A stretch of DNA of 64,000 nt from Nelumbo lutea. Taxonomy: Eukaryota > Streptophyta > Magnoliopsida > Proteales > Nelumbonaceae. Location of the stretch: NCBI GenBank assembly GCA_022828595.1, contig JAKGHH010000002.1, forward strand, positions 38,596,222 to 38,660,221, in the 5' to 3' direction. The translations under genes were made by a program, and so were the position numbers. Under the pieces are notes generated by a model. The model made no database searches. It worked only from the letters and a program-made list of their open reading frames with translations, and was not told where the DNA came from. Below, in pieces: positions 43,950 to 55,892 of the stretch. Every line of letters begins with the position of its first letter. The stretch's first letter is position 1.

Positions 43950-44277
43950 ATGCTGGATGGATTGGATCGGTTTTGAATTAGGATATATCTGAGTCCCATC
44001 CGATAAGTTTTGATCTCAATTTAAATCCTATTGGTAAGTCAAATTTTTTGATCTGATCTGATTTGATTTTTTTCTTTAAAAAATAATAAATTGTTAAAAG
44101 AAAAATAAAATATATCAATTTTAATAAAGAAAAATTAGAAAAATACAAAATTTTTTAATTATTTTTATTATATATATATTTTATAAAAAAATAAAAAAAT
44201 AACATATATTTATATAAATAAATATATAACATATATCGGATCAAATAGGATGATGATCCAATCCGTTTGCACCCCTA
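43950..44277. mobile_element. MITE, same family as 36756
   Basis: The right terminus GTTTGCACCCCTA at 44265-44277 and adjoining GATCCAATCC match the inverted left end at 36756. GGATCGG/ATCTGATCTG motifs fill the left arm, and an AT-rich centre lies at 44070-44220. The left limit is uncertain. Confidence 0.5.
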
Positions 44278-44371
44278 TTGCCCATGATTGCCTTGGCATG
44301 CCTCCCACTTGACCAACAAAAGAGGTAAGGTCAATGGATATTTGAATAGGATATATACCACTCATCCCAAT

Positions 44372-44785
44372 TAAGGGTGGATTTAAGTTGAGCTGAGTCG
44401 AATAGTATCAAGTTCAAGCTCGAGCTTAGACTCGGTTTGAGCCAGAACCTTGAGTTTGAGCTCGAACTTGGTTCGAGCTCAATTTTGAGAAAACATATTT
44501 TATAAAAATAAAAAAAAATATTTTAAATTTAAAAAATTAAGATTTATAATAATTAATAATTATAATAATTTTATTATATATTATTTTCTATAATTTTATA
44601 ATATATATTATATATTAAATATATATGTATATTCAAACTAGCTCGCAAACCTCACAAACCGAACTCTAATAAGCTCGAGCTTGAATTGTTCAATAGTCGA
44701 GCCATTAAATTAGGCTCAAGCTCAATTAGAGTTGAGCTGAATTAAGTTTTTTACGAGTCAAACTGGAACAACTCATATGCCACCC
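44372..44785. mobile_element. hAT-type MITE candidate, CTCGAGC-rich arms
   Basis: TAAGGGTGGAT at the left and ATGCCACCCCTAA at the right form inverted termini of the TAGGGGTGG type. Both arms repeat GAGCTCGA/AGCTCGAGC motifs around an AT-rich centre (44510-44635). The flanking 8-mers (ATCCCAAT and ATTCCTAA) match at only 5 positions, so the duplication is not convincing. Confidence 0.5.
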
Positions 44786-45529
44786 CTAAATTCCTAATAA
44801 ATGACCTAAGCTAATAGCAAATTGATGCTACATGGACTCGTCAGTCGTCAAAATAATAAATTCCCCATGTCACACAAGTCACATCAATCTCTCACACACA
44901 TATCCAGTCACTGATTGATTGATAAGCTTGTTCTCATGTGTAGGTATTATCTGGCGCAAGTACATAATCGATTCCTTGCACCATGCTACACTGGATGTAG
45001 ACCCAAACCGTCGAGATACAGCACCCTACCAACGTGTGATCTTAGTACATGTACAAGCCACATATAATCCCACAAAACAACAAATCTCGTCCCATATATA
45101 TAGATATATAGATATGTATATTAGCATCAAAACTATGAATTTTATTTAACTTAATTTGTGTTGCAATCACAATCAGGAAGATTTCTTCCATTTCTATTAT
45201 ATTATTTTTAAAGATATTATCTTAACTTTTTTTTTTTATAAAAACATGAAAAAAATTATTAATATTAGGATTTGACTATGATACCAAAAAGATATAATAT
45301 AGGAAAAACTATCAACCAAACAATCAGTATCATAAAATAATAACCAATCATGTGATATGTATCAACATTTAAAGAGGATTTTTGAATATTGATAGAAGGT
45401 CTTCCAATATCATGTCTTTCCAGCAGAATAAATTTCCCCTTACTCCATTATCGATGATGCTAGGAAGACATGATAACAGAATATCAGCTAAAAAACTTGA
45501 ATGAATTAAGAGTTGCTCCAATGGTGTTT

Positions 45530-45645
45530 TTGTTACCAAAACTCAATTTGAAAAACAATATGAATACAAAACAGAATAATATAAAATACAAGATTTTGCA
45601 TTTTTAATTACTCCTTTCAAACTAAGTCTAAGTGGTAAATCAAAG
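45530..45645. mobile_element. degenerate Tourist-like MITE
   Basis: ATACAAGATTTTGCATTTTT, followed by ACTCCTTTCAAACTAAGTCT and AA, follows the right half of the MITE at 56283-56402 (ATATAAGGTTTTGG, GCATTTACACTCCTTCCAAA, CTCAGCCTAA). The left half is more eroded (CCAATGGTG, AACTCAATTTG). Confidence 0.4.
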
Positions 45646-46249
45646 CCTTCTAATGTTGTGGCCCACTTGATTTAGATAAAGTGACGTGGTGGTGGGTCAC
45701 AGCAATACATCAAAGGCCATGTTTCGTGGTTGTATCTCTATGATAAAATAGTGTCATAGAAAAAGTGATCCCCCATATTCCATGATCCATCATTCCATCT
45801 GGCTCAAGGTGATCGACCAAACAACTTTATATATAGTTGTGGTATTCTTCCACTTGAAAAAAAAAAAAAAGGAAAATATTTAAATCTCTTGCCACATGGC
45901 TAAAACAAACCCTTTTTACAGGGTCCTGATCATACCAAATTATTGAAAACTTTACTTTTTACTTCATATCATCTGGAGAAATCTCCAATATAAAGCTGGA
46001 GAATACCCTCTATTTAGTTTAGTGTATTGTATGGAGCGGTCAAAGAATTCAGCCACCTGACAAAAAGAGGTTCACTTGTCGGACCGTATAGGTCTAGCAT
46101 AGTCTAAGGGTCACCACATGAGCCAGGAGGCCGTGGAGCTAGCCATCCCCACTCTTGAAAACCCTATATATGTAGTAGGGAATAATAGGGTGTAGCACCC
46201 CATTCTATCTTAATAGAGGGTCCCCACTCTTGAGTATTCACTCCCATGT

Positions 46250-46410
46250 ATATGGAATATATTATAGATTGGTAAGTTAGTGGGCTGGTGACAGGACGTA
46301 TGGGGCCATTGGCACACAATATCGTGGAGAGACTTGCCTTTCCACGGTTTGAGCCCGTCCCCCCTCACTACAACCAACTTGGTACAAGTGGACTCTTTTT
46401 TTTTTTTTTC
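46250..46410 (+). mobile_element. possible retroposon with pol III-like box B
   Basis: CCACGGTTTGAGCCCGTCCC at about 46336 resembles a degenerate box B, and a T run follows at 46387-46400. Box A is not clear and no second copy was found. Confidence 0.25.
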
Positions 46411-46639
46411 TCTAAATGAGTCGATACAAGTGGATGGATATACCCTCATGTTTCGAAACGAATAATTTTAGGAATTATAAACAATTTGCAAGTAGAGAAA
46501 GCAAGGGAAGAGTAGAGAAAACAAGGGAAGAAAAACAAAAGAAAGAGCAAATTTAAAGCACACAGATTTATATGTGGCTTGGCTTCCATTGTTGAGTACT
46601 AGAAATTGTATTTATGGTGTTTTCAGCCTTCTTCACCTA

Positions 46640-46905
46640 AGGTCTTAAAACTGGACCGGACAGGGAATCATATTATGGACTCAAACGGTTCGATACTTGG
46701 ACCATCCAATTCAAAATTTAAATGGATAATTCATTTTGACTTAAAATATAAAAAAATAACATTGTCTGAATCGATAGTTCAACCGTTTGAATCAATGGGT
46801 CATTAATCAAATCAATAGATTTTGGCCAAAAAATAATTTTAAGGTAAAACAGAACCGATTCCCGATTTCTTCTGTCTGGTCCATTTTTAAAAACCATGTC
46901 CTCAC
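46640..46905. mobile_element. TIR element with GGTTTTNAAAAC-type ends
   Basis: The left end is AAGGTCTTAAAACTGGACC and the right end GGTCCATTTTTAAAAACCAT (inverted ATGGTTTTTAAAAATGGACC). Internal blocks AACGGTTCGA, CAACCGTTTGAA and GAACCGATTCCCGATTT recur in the element at 63045-63275. There is no coding capacity. A precise target duplication is not evident. Confidence 0.5.
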
Positions 46906-48985
46906 CAAACCCTATCACAATACACATGAAATTCCCCTCTCTTTCTATCTATCTTACAAACTCTTGCCTTCTTTCTCTTCTTGACTTTCAAGATATAATA
47001 AGATACGTAAGTTGCAATGGGATCTTATATGCGAGAAAACCCTAACTGAGTTGGCCCCATTAGATGATAAAGAGACGTGAATCAAGAACTCGAGGACGCA
47101 TAACTTGTAAAGCCAGTGTCAGTGAGTTCCTACTGTAGATCAATCATTTGCGAATCTATAAATATGATGGACCACTTGAGAAATGGTAAAACAACCAACT
47201 ATGAAATAGACTTGAGCAACTGAAATTAGGTTAGGTCATGAAGTGGATCACACAACTGAAATTCAAGGAACTACTAACACAATGCTTCCAAATGATCATA
47301 AATCCTGGTTCCATGTATCTTTCTCCAGACTCATTTATAGGGGAGATTCAACGAGTCCCTATTGGTAGAAAGCTTTGTTTTCATTTATAATATGAGGAGT
47401 TTGGTAGAAATCCAACGAATCCCTATTGTGAATCAACCATTTTCAAATCAATACATATGGCAGACCACTTGAGCAATAGCAAAACAACCAACTGTGAAAC
47501 AAGTGACTATGGCCACAAACCACCACTATGAAACTTTGCCTTGAATATTTGTTTTGAACTTAAATTAGATTGGGTCATGTAGTAGATCATAACAGAAATT
47601 CAAGGTACCAACACAACACTAAAATAGATGGGCCATAGGGGTAATGAGCTAATGTAGATATGAGAGTTTGCATGTAGTTGTTTTAGATGGACCCTTATAA
47701 GATAAGCGGTTCAGTTTGGCCAATAGGCATCCTTCATGTATGGAAAAAGTATAGGTATTATCATTGGAAAGATTTCCTAGTGACTTAATTAGGGTATGAT
47801 GTGACCAAGCAAAATCGTCCACTTGCTCCTAGAATTGAACTAAGTTTGGACATTGCTAGAGTATCCCAACATTTAATATGTAAATGCTAAGTTGGTTATT
47901 ATCTTGTCTCTCAAAACATGTCTTAGCAAAGATAGTCGGTTGTAGAACCTTTAAAGAGGTATGGAATTGACAGCTCTATGCTTTAATTTCTTCTGCTCTG
48001 CTAGTGTGTTCATGAATTGAAGCTTGAACTAGCTTATCTTAAGAAAGCTACGTGCACTACTTACTATCACAGATTATATTCAGAAAATTAAGTCATTCAA
48101 TGGCTTTGGTTGCTTCAAGATATATATATATATTATATGTTTGATATTAATTTAATCCATTACCTTGTGGGTGTGTCAGTGTTACCCTTCAACTACTAGA
48201 CTTAATGCTTTATCTTTTCCTAAAATTGATCAGAGCCTATTGCCCACTTGTGAAAGACGTTTAGAACGTCATTAGACTCGGGCTCGGGCATTACTAGAAT
48301 CACCTCTGCTAGTTAATTTTTCCAGCAAGAAGAAAGAATTTGCTACTTTTCCCTCTAGTCGCTTCATTTCTCTTTTCAAATGCTTATCCATCTGGGAATT
48401 GGTTGTACTACTCTCTCTTATTTATTTCTTGATTTATTTGTGTTTGTATCACTTCACAACTTGTACAGTGCATTATAAATATCACGACCCAACCACTGAA
48501 CATTAATTCCTTCAATTTCCTCTCCTGTTGTACTTGGTAATTGGTATTAGATCGAGCCATATGGCTGTCATAACAACCATTCTTCCTCCTTTGGTCCTGT
48601 TCAATACTTGCAACACTGAACACAGCCATAGTTTCCTCTCTACCAAATACCGCCACATATTATCTCCCCATGCATTAAACTGATGATCAATGGGGATGAC
48701 ACACTAGATTACCAATGTAATGCACAACACTTGAAGGATGACACACTAGATTGGGTCAGTCGGAGACTTTATAATTAAGAGAAGAGGTGATTAGCTAGAC
48801 GGTTCGCTCGTGGTTTGTTTTATCACCGTCTCCAAGAGACCATTCAGCTTATGGGTGGATGCTAGAGTATCCTAATGCTTAACGTAATAGACCTGTTCGT
48901 TATTCATCTCGTAAGAATTAATTCTTTCCTTTACTGTATGTATTTCTTTTAAATTTTAAACCTTCGAATTGTGCATCTCACTCAA
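46906..48985. other. intergenic region, no supported gene
   Basis: Two kilobases of AT-rich DNA. CGAATCCCTATTG... and ACTTGAGAAATGG-type phrases recur with changes at 47150-47260 and 47400-47560. This suggests an old local duplication: AACAACCAACT.TGAAA occurs at 47190 and 47484. No coding frame was recognised. Confidence 0.35.
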
Positions 48986-49882
48986 TTGTATTTAGAGTAA
49001 ATTTCTGAAACATCTTTCTGACAGTTGCTAAAACCTCACCTTATAATAGTAATTGGTAATTTTAATTTCCTTCTCTGAATTTTTTGACATAGTTGTAAAT
49101 AGACCTACTCTGCTCTGGTAGAATCCTCTAATAAGAGGAACAAAAATGTTCGAAATACCCATGCAATTACTATTGAGTCTTGTTTCTACAAAAAAAAAAA
49201 AAAAAAGAAAGAAAAATAAACCCAAATTTTATAAACAACAAAAAAGGGTTATTTACTGAAACACCCTTATTGTTTCATTGATTTACTAAAACCTATCCTA
49301 CACTTTTCATTTTAATAAAACACCCCCTATAATTTGCAATTGATTTACTTGATTGACCTTCCATTAGATGAAAATGAAAAATGACAGTTTTGACCCCAAC
49401 GTCCATTTGAATAAATTTAATCAAAAGAAATAAAACAAAAAATGCCATTTTTGCTCCTAGTAAAACACTAACAACCACTCTATTTGGTTCTATTTGATCA
49501 ATTTTGCTTTATGTGAGAAGTGTTAGCGGTACTTTTGGAATTAACAATCACGTGCTCATGCACTTCTTAGTGCATGGTTGATTAAGTAAATAGGGGGTGT
49601 TCTATTAAATGACTCAAAAAATAAAGAATTTAAAGTTGTGGAGCTTTACCTTTGAGCGATTGATATGAAAGTTTGAACTAGCGATTCATATGAAAAGAAG
49701 GTTTGGAAAATAAATATTTTGGTCAAAAGCAACTATATAGGTATTTTGGGCATTTTCATGCATCTTTTTAGAGGATTCTAACAAAGGGGGTCTAATTGCA
49801 ACTATGTGAAAAAAATTCATGAAAGGTGCGATTGCAATTTCCAAACTTCAGGGGAGGTTTCAGAAATTTACCCTTGTATTTA
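48986..49882. mobile_element. Mutator-type non-autonomous element with perfect 9-bp target duplication
   Basis: The element spans 48995-49873 (879 bp). TTGTATTTA flanks it on both sides (48986-48994 and 49874-49882), the 9-bp duplication typical of Mutator-like transposition. The left end is GAGTAAATTTCTGAAACATC. The right end inverted is GGGTAAATTTCTGAAACCTC. An internal region (49243-49345) repeats the TTTACTGAAACACCC theme, and a long A run lies at 49190-49205. It encodes no transposase. Confidence 0.82.
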
Positions 49883-51477
49883 TTATATAAGTTTACCCTT
49901 GCAATTTCCAATCTGGTGGCAACAGTTTGAAATTTATAGATGTGGGCGGGAGACGCTTTGGAAATGCAAACGTCTCTGCCCACTCTTTAATTCAACCTTA
50001 ATAAATACGTGGATTCAAAAAAAGAAAAAAGAAAAATAAAACAAAAAATTAGAATAAGGGTTTCTAGAAAGAGAAGGCTGCTGATATGACAAACCAATTT
50101 TAATATATATCATTTACAGCCAGTCAATTGGACTGAGCTACTCCAATTGTTTCCTACTGTTAGAGACATGCTGGTGGCAACAGTTTTCAAACCAATCAAA
50201 ACTGTCCCATAATTAATTAGATGGTTGTGTGAGGAACTAATCAAAGAGGTTCTAAGTTAGAGAGAAAAGGAAAGCAAGTGGGTCCTTTAATTTGGGTCTT
50301 AAAATATATATATTTCGCCGTTGATAACTCTGAGCCTTTTACTGTCGTAGCTAATCAAGATTATTTGGCATTTTTCCTTGTTGAATTCATTTGTTCTCCA
50401 AGAATGATGTGACAAGTCTGAGCTTTCCAATAGAGAGGAACCAAGAAGAAGGTGCAGTATAAAGCTGAACTAGATTGGGGGAATAAGCATAAAGCACTGT
50501 CTAACACAAGCTGCCAACAGATAAGAAGAACCATCTGGACTGGTCAAGCTTTTCCCTGCAAAAGTCCTTCTCGGAACTATACCCCACATTTTGTTTGAAT
50601 CTTACAAGTGATATTACCGACCCCCTATGGAATATATCTACATCCAATTGAGAAAAAAAAAAAAATGGAGTCATGATTGGATCTTGTGGGGCTTGTGAAC
50701 TCCCAACCATGTTCTCATAAAAAGAACTAGAGAATTAGCATCTGAGCTGGCTAGTCTGGTATTCTCTGGTAAAAATTCGATGGATCATCCATATCATTTT
50801 CTGTAACCCAATTCCTCATGCAACTGTAAAGCCATGGCCCATCTCATCTGAGATGAAGAAAGCTCTATTTGTGATTGAGAGAAAAATATTCTAACTTCAA
50901 CTACTATCATTAATATATAGGAAAGAGTTCCCCCATGTCTACAATTAAAGGTTTCCTACTAATATATATAATACTCACAGTCTGAATGAATCCAACCTAA
51001 GAGAATTCTTAGGTCAAAGATTTGGTGCCTTTTTAGTAACTGTTAGATTTATAAAACTCATTAGAAATTAAGCTGCTACAATTTTTTTTTCACATTTTAA
51101 ATCATTAATTACAGTTAAATATATAATTGCATTATATTTGCCCACTTTAAGGATTTTGAATTCACACATGAAAAGACACTTTCATGTTGTGAAACCAATC
51201 ACAACATAGACCACCTTGTATTGGAGTAATTTTTTGTCACACCACCAATCACCACTAATTGAATATCCCCCTAAACTTCATGCCTCAACTCTCCTACTGA
51301 ATCTCAATTAAGACATTAATTAACTAATGCCTAATATGAATTTAATATACCATTTCCATGTCTATTACACTGAAAGAGAACTTAGAAACTAGCTAGGGTT
51401 AAGAGGTATTATGGTCAAGGTGTTTTTTGATAGTCTAAAATTGGTTTACGGTGCGTACATACTTTTCTATAACAATC
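49883..51477. other. intergenic region, no supported gene
   Basis: AT-rich DNA with short unsupported frames and an A run at 50650-50664. No element termini were recognised. Confidence 0.3.
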
Positions 51478-51482
51478 CTCTA

Positions 51483-51747
51483 TTACAAAGGATAAATAGA
51501 GATGATAGTGGAGAAACAGAGATAAGGGAGAATGAATAATTTGTAAAGAATTGTGTATCAAAATTGTTGTGCTTCTGTACAAGGGCATAGGCAAATATAT
51601 ATATAACTGGACTGTACAAAAGAAGGAAACAATACAAAAGGAAACTAGATCAAATCTAAATCCAATTCGTGATTACTATAATCATGGCTAGATCCAATTT
51701 TGTGATTACAGTAATCATGGTAAGACAATCAATATCATATCTTAACA
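51483..51747 (-). repeat. 3' LTR of Copia-4
   Basis: It matches 55893-56184 over most of its length (GAGATGATAGTGGAGAAACA, TTGTTGTGCTTCTGTACAAG, GAAGGAAACAATACAAAAGG). It is shorter at the end nearest the polypurine tract, where AATATCATATCTTAACA replaces a longer segment with an extra GATTACTGTAATC palindrome. Confidence 0.85.
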
Positions 51748-51805
51748 TCCCCCCTCAAACTCAAAGTGGTGCAGTAGAACAAATGTTGAGTTTGGAAGTT
51801 AGTTC

Positions 51806-52210
51806 CTAGAAATGCCCTGGTGAGCGAGCTTTAGTGAAGATGTTTACGATCGGGTCTATAGAAGAAATAGATACAAGATGCACAGTGCCATTTTGAATAT
51901 GTTGTCCAATAAAGTGACAAGCTGTTCCAATGTGTTTAGTGCGTTCATGAAATACATCATTATGGACAATCTGAATTGCACTGCAATTGTCACAATAAAG
52001 TATAGTTGGACCATGGTGTTTGATTCCCATATCTTCTAATAACCATCGAAGCCAAAAAAGTTCAGCAGTGGTGTCTGCAATTGTTCTGTATTCAGCCTCA
52101 GTGTTGGATCGAGAAACAACAGTTTGTTTCTTATGAAGCCAGGAAATAGGAGAATTACCCAAAAGAAAATAATAGCCAATTGTTGAACGTCTATCAGTGG
52201 GATCGCCAGC
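51806..52210 (-). pseudogene. Copia-4 RNase H
   Basis: The minus-strand frame reads GDPTDRRSTIGY, NSPISWLHKKQTVVSRSNTE, AEYRTIADTTAELFWLRWLL, LYCDNCSAIQIVHNDVFHER and TKHIGTACHFIGQHI. It carries the RNase H motifs of Copia, with EIDCHFI changed to GTACHFI. A TAG separates it from the upstream SDAD motif, in place of Trp (DADWAG). The C-terminus ends in DPIVNIFTKA near 51830. Confidence 0.8.
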
Positions 52211-53239
52211 CTAATCGGCATCTGAATAAGCACTCAATTGTAAAGAAGAATTAGTAGCAAAGTGTAGTCCATAAAAAAGAGTACCCTTGATGTAACAGAG
52301 AATGTGAAGGACCACAACATAATGACTGGAGCGAGGAGTTGTCATAAACTGACTAACAATATGAGCTGCATGGGCAATGTCTGGATGGGTGATAGTAAGA
52401 TATACAAGACTTCCAACAAGTTTTTTGTAGAGTGTGGGATCAGAAAGAGGTGTGCCATCAATGGGGGTTAGTTTGGCATTAGTCTCTAGTGGCGTAGAGG
52501 TGGTCTTAGTATCTGTTAATCCAGCTTGAGAAATGAGATCAAATGCATATTTAGCTTGAGATAAATAATACCCATCAAGTTTGGTCATAACTTCAATGCC
52601 TAAAAAATAATTGAGTAGACCCAAGTCTTTCATTTCAAATCCTTGGCTAAGGTGCATTTTGAGTTTACGGATGCTGGAAGTATCATCTCCAGTAATGATC
52701 ATATCGTCCACATAGAGTAATAGCAGTGTTAAACCTCTATCAGACTTTTGAATAAAAAGAGCTGAATCATAGGAATTGGATGTAAAGCCAAAATGAGATA
52801 TGATGGTACTAAATTTTGAAAACCATGCACGAGGAGCCCGCTTAAGACCATACAAAGCACGATGAGGGCGACACACTTTATCGGGTGGGTGAGAATAACT
52901 GGGTGGCGGTTGCATATATACTTCTTCTGTAAGATCACCATTAAGAAATGCATTTTTCATGTCCATCTAAAACAATTTCCATTGACGTGCTGCAACAACT
53001 GCAATTAAACTCTTTATAGAAGTAAGTCGAGCAATAGGGACAAACATTTCATCATAATCAATGCCATATTCTTGAGTGAATCCTTTAGCAACAAGTCGTG
53101 CTTTATAGCGTTCAACTGAGCCATTAGAACGAATCTTAATTTTATAAACCCATTTACAACCCACTATTGATTTATCGGGAGGTAAATCAACAAGATCCCA
53201 AGTGCCCATTTTTTCAAAGGCTCGTACCTTGTCTGCCAT
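52211..53239 (-). pseudogene. Copia-4 reverse transcriptase
   Basis: Two abutting minus-strand frames (53239-52967 and 52966-52211) are split by a single stop before [12 protein letters not shown], where LFQMDVKNAF is usual. Motifs are [68 protein letters not shown] (intact YVDD), MKDLGLLNYFLGIEV and HPDIAHAAHIVSQF. One stop and small changes are the only visible damage. Confidence 0.85.
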
Positions 53240-53843
53240 TGCTTGCTGCCAAGGAAGTTCAAAATTGGCCTCGTGAATGGTACGAGGTTCATACAGAGAA
53301 CTGATGGCAGAAAAACAATGATAATCACAAAGATGACCAGGAAGTTTGCTTACCCTTGTAGAGTGGCGTAGAGGAACAACATTAGAAAAAGTTTGTACAG
53401 TAGAATCAGATAGTGTAGGATCTACAGGTGGAGCAGTGCTATTGGGAAGAGTCGTAGTAGTGGGCGCTAGATCGGCTCACTAGAGAGTCCTACATCAACA
53501 TCTTCAGAAAATAGCTCAACAGAAGGATTAGTGTAGAAGGAAGAGGTTGAAGGAACAAAGAATTCTGACATGTTTGAAAACATTTTATGTTCCCGAAAAA
53601 ACAATGTGAAGAGAGATTCGAAGTCTCTTAGAAATTGGATTCAAACATCTATAGCCTTTGCGTTCAATCCCATAACCTAGAAAACAACATAATCGAGAGC
53701 GAGGTTCAAGTTTGGTATGCTCATGAGGTAGAAGTTGAACAAAACATGTACAGCCAAAAACTCAAAGCAAATTATAGTTAGGAGGAATACCAAGGAGCCA
53801 TTCATAAGGAGACTGATTTCCTATTGTTGGAGAGGGAATGCAA
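53240..53843 (-). pseudogene. Copia-4 integrase C-terminal part and linker
   Basis: Minus-strand translation gives fragments of the integrase tail (PYEWLLGIPPNYNLL, VFGCTCFVQLLPHEHTKLEP, SRLCCFLGYGIERKGYRC) in broken frames. A Pro/Ser-rich linker leads to the reverse transcriptase start (AISSLYEPRTIHEANFELPW). More stops occur here than in the flanking regions. Confidence 0.6.
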
Positions 53844-54890
53844 TTAATGATATAAACAACAGTAAGTGCAGTTTCTCCCCAAAACTGTCCAGGACAAGAG
53901 GCAGAAATAAGGAGAGCTCGGATAGTATCTAGTATGTGTCAATGTTTTCGTTTTGCTTCCATTTTGTTGAGACGTGCCTGGACAAGAATGATGAAGATTA
54001 CCGTTTTGTTTCAAAAGAGTAAGATGGGATTGTTCTTTGTATTCCATGGCATTATCAATTCGAAGGATTTTGATTTTACAAGAGAATTGAGTTTGAACCA
54101 TGTTGGCAAAGTTGGAATAAATTTCAAGTAATTGAGATCTATTGTGCATAAGATATATCCATGTAAAATGAGAGAAATCATCCACAAAAATAACAAAGTA
54201 TTGTAAGCCACCCATAGTAACAGTTGGGGAAAGTCCCCAAATGTTTGAATGCACTAAATCAAACGGTGCATGAGAAACAAAATCACTAGTAGGAAAAGGT
54301 AGTGCAGTTTGTTTTGCAAGTTGACAATCAAAATGATTAATAGGAACATTTCCCAATTTTCCACTAGAGACCAAAGTTTGTAACCTACTATGTGAAGCAT
54401 GTCCTAACCGAGAATGCCAAACACTCAGAGAAGATGAAGGTGATGCTGATGCAAAAATATTAGTAGGAGGACAACCAACTTTACACTTGGTCCCAATGAC
54501 TTGCTTTGTCTGTGGGTCCTGTACAATATAACCATCATAATAAAAATGTAACTCAAAGCCCATATTACAAAGCTGACCAACAGATAATATATTGAGGGTA
54601 ACTTTAGGAACCAGAAAAGTATCGAGAAGATACAAGTTGGGAGTAACAACATGCCCAATGTGGCTAATTGACATGGTTGAGTCATCAACAGTGTGAATAT
54701 GGGGTAAGCGTGGTGCATATCTCTTTGAAGAGAATAAGGTCGAGTATGAAGTCATATGATTATAGCATGCAGTATCAAAAAACCAAGCAGACTTACCTGG
54801 TGTGACAAACATGACAAAAGAATAGTTACCAGAACTGGAAGAGTATTGATTGAGGAAGGCTTGAAGGTCATGTAAAGAAAATGAAGACAC
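53844..54890 (-). pseudogene. Copia-4 protease and integrase, long open frame
   Basis: This 348-codon frame begins with a gag-protease junction. The protease site WFFDTACYNHMT stands where WI.DSGAS.HMT is expected, so Gly of the active-site triplet is changed. GAG-pre-integrase follows (LSVWHSRLGHASHSRLQTLV). Then come the zinc-binding end (CQLAKQTALPF), FDLVHSNIWG with the first catalytic Asp, YFVIFVDDFSHFTWIYLM and KILRIDNAMEY with the second Asp. After TSQQNG the frame shifts away from the integrase sequence. Confidence 0.82.
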
Positions 54891-54949
54891 AGGTGAGTCC
54901 TCTATGGTACAAGTAGTAACAGCAGCAGGACGAGAAGGTTGAGATGCAT

Positions 54950-55060
54950 TTTTTAATTATTGAGATTTGGCATGATTTTTCCTTGCTAGCTTACAACAAT
55001 AAAAAATATGATGCCCAGGCTTTTTACAATATCAATATTCCACTGTTGATAGAGAATTTG
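54950..55060 (-). pseudogene. Copia-4 gag zinc knuckle with stop
   Basis: The minus-strand frame reads VEY, a stop, then YCKKPGHHIFYC. This is a CX2CX4HX4C nucleocapsid knuckle in which the first Cys is replaced and TGA interrupts the motif. It lies between gag and protease, as expected for Copia. Confidence 0.6.
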
Positions 55061-55148
55061 AACCAGGAGCAACTACAATAGTACCGATTGAAGAGGTTGG
55101 AGATGAAGCAATTGGAGAAATGGTTGCAACTAGATCTGAATGGTGAGA

Positions 55149-55800
55149 TCAGAGAGATCCCAGATGTGTCTCTTCTGAAACCAACTGCACCATCGCTTGG
55201 TCAAGCGTTGGTAGTGGTACCATATGAAGTAAGGAAGCACGAGTATTTTCAAACTCATCTCGAAGAGCCATTAGAAACTGAATTAATCGATCTTCATTCC
55301 TGTAAGTATAGTATTTTTGAGCATCAATAGTAGTATCCCATACCAGTTCAGAAAGAGCCAATTGATCCCAAAGGGACTGCATTTATCCGAAAAAGTCTTG
55401 TATGGATTGACCAGGTTCTTGCTTTAGGCGATGAAGATTGCTTCTAAGTTGATAACGATGAGCGAGATTTGCTGTGACATACCGTTCTTTCAACATATCC
55501 CATATATCTTTACTAGTCTTGTACTATCCAAATTGCTCGTGAATTGAGGGAAGATAGGTATTTTTAAGCCAAGTAATGATTTGATGATTTTTGCAATCCC
55601 AGTTTTCAAGACGTTCTGAATATTTTGCATCATCTTTATGGTTCGCTTTGACAGGTTGCATAATGTCACCAGTGATGATGCGCCACAGCTTTTTTCCTTT
55701 GAAAAAGCTACTCATAGCTTCGGACCAAGCAATGTAGTTTGAACCATTCAACACAGTTTCAAAAGGTCTGAAAAACTCAGAGCGAATCTCACCTATAAGA
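55149..55800 (-). pseudogene. Copia-4 gag
   Basis: LNGSNYIAWSEAMSSFFKGK, KLWRIITGDIMQPV and NWDCKNHQIITWLKNTYLPS (55754-55524), then MQSLWDQLALSELVW, IQFLMALRDEFENTRASLLH and PLPTLDQAMVQLVSEE (55382-55149), give the gag core of this Copia lineage. A stop or shift between 55524 and 55382 splits the frame. Confidence 0.8.
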
Positions 55801-55892
55801 CGTAGTGAAACTAGTTGGTAATTGAGGTTTTACTAGTGGGTATAATGAAATGGAAGCAGGTATATGGCTGAGATATTAGCGCTCTGACACCA

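Noticed and set aside
54425..54718. Minus-strand 97-codon hydrophobic frame
   Set aside because: It is a shadow frame of the Copia-4 protease-integrase region.
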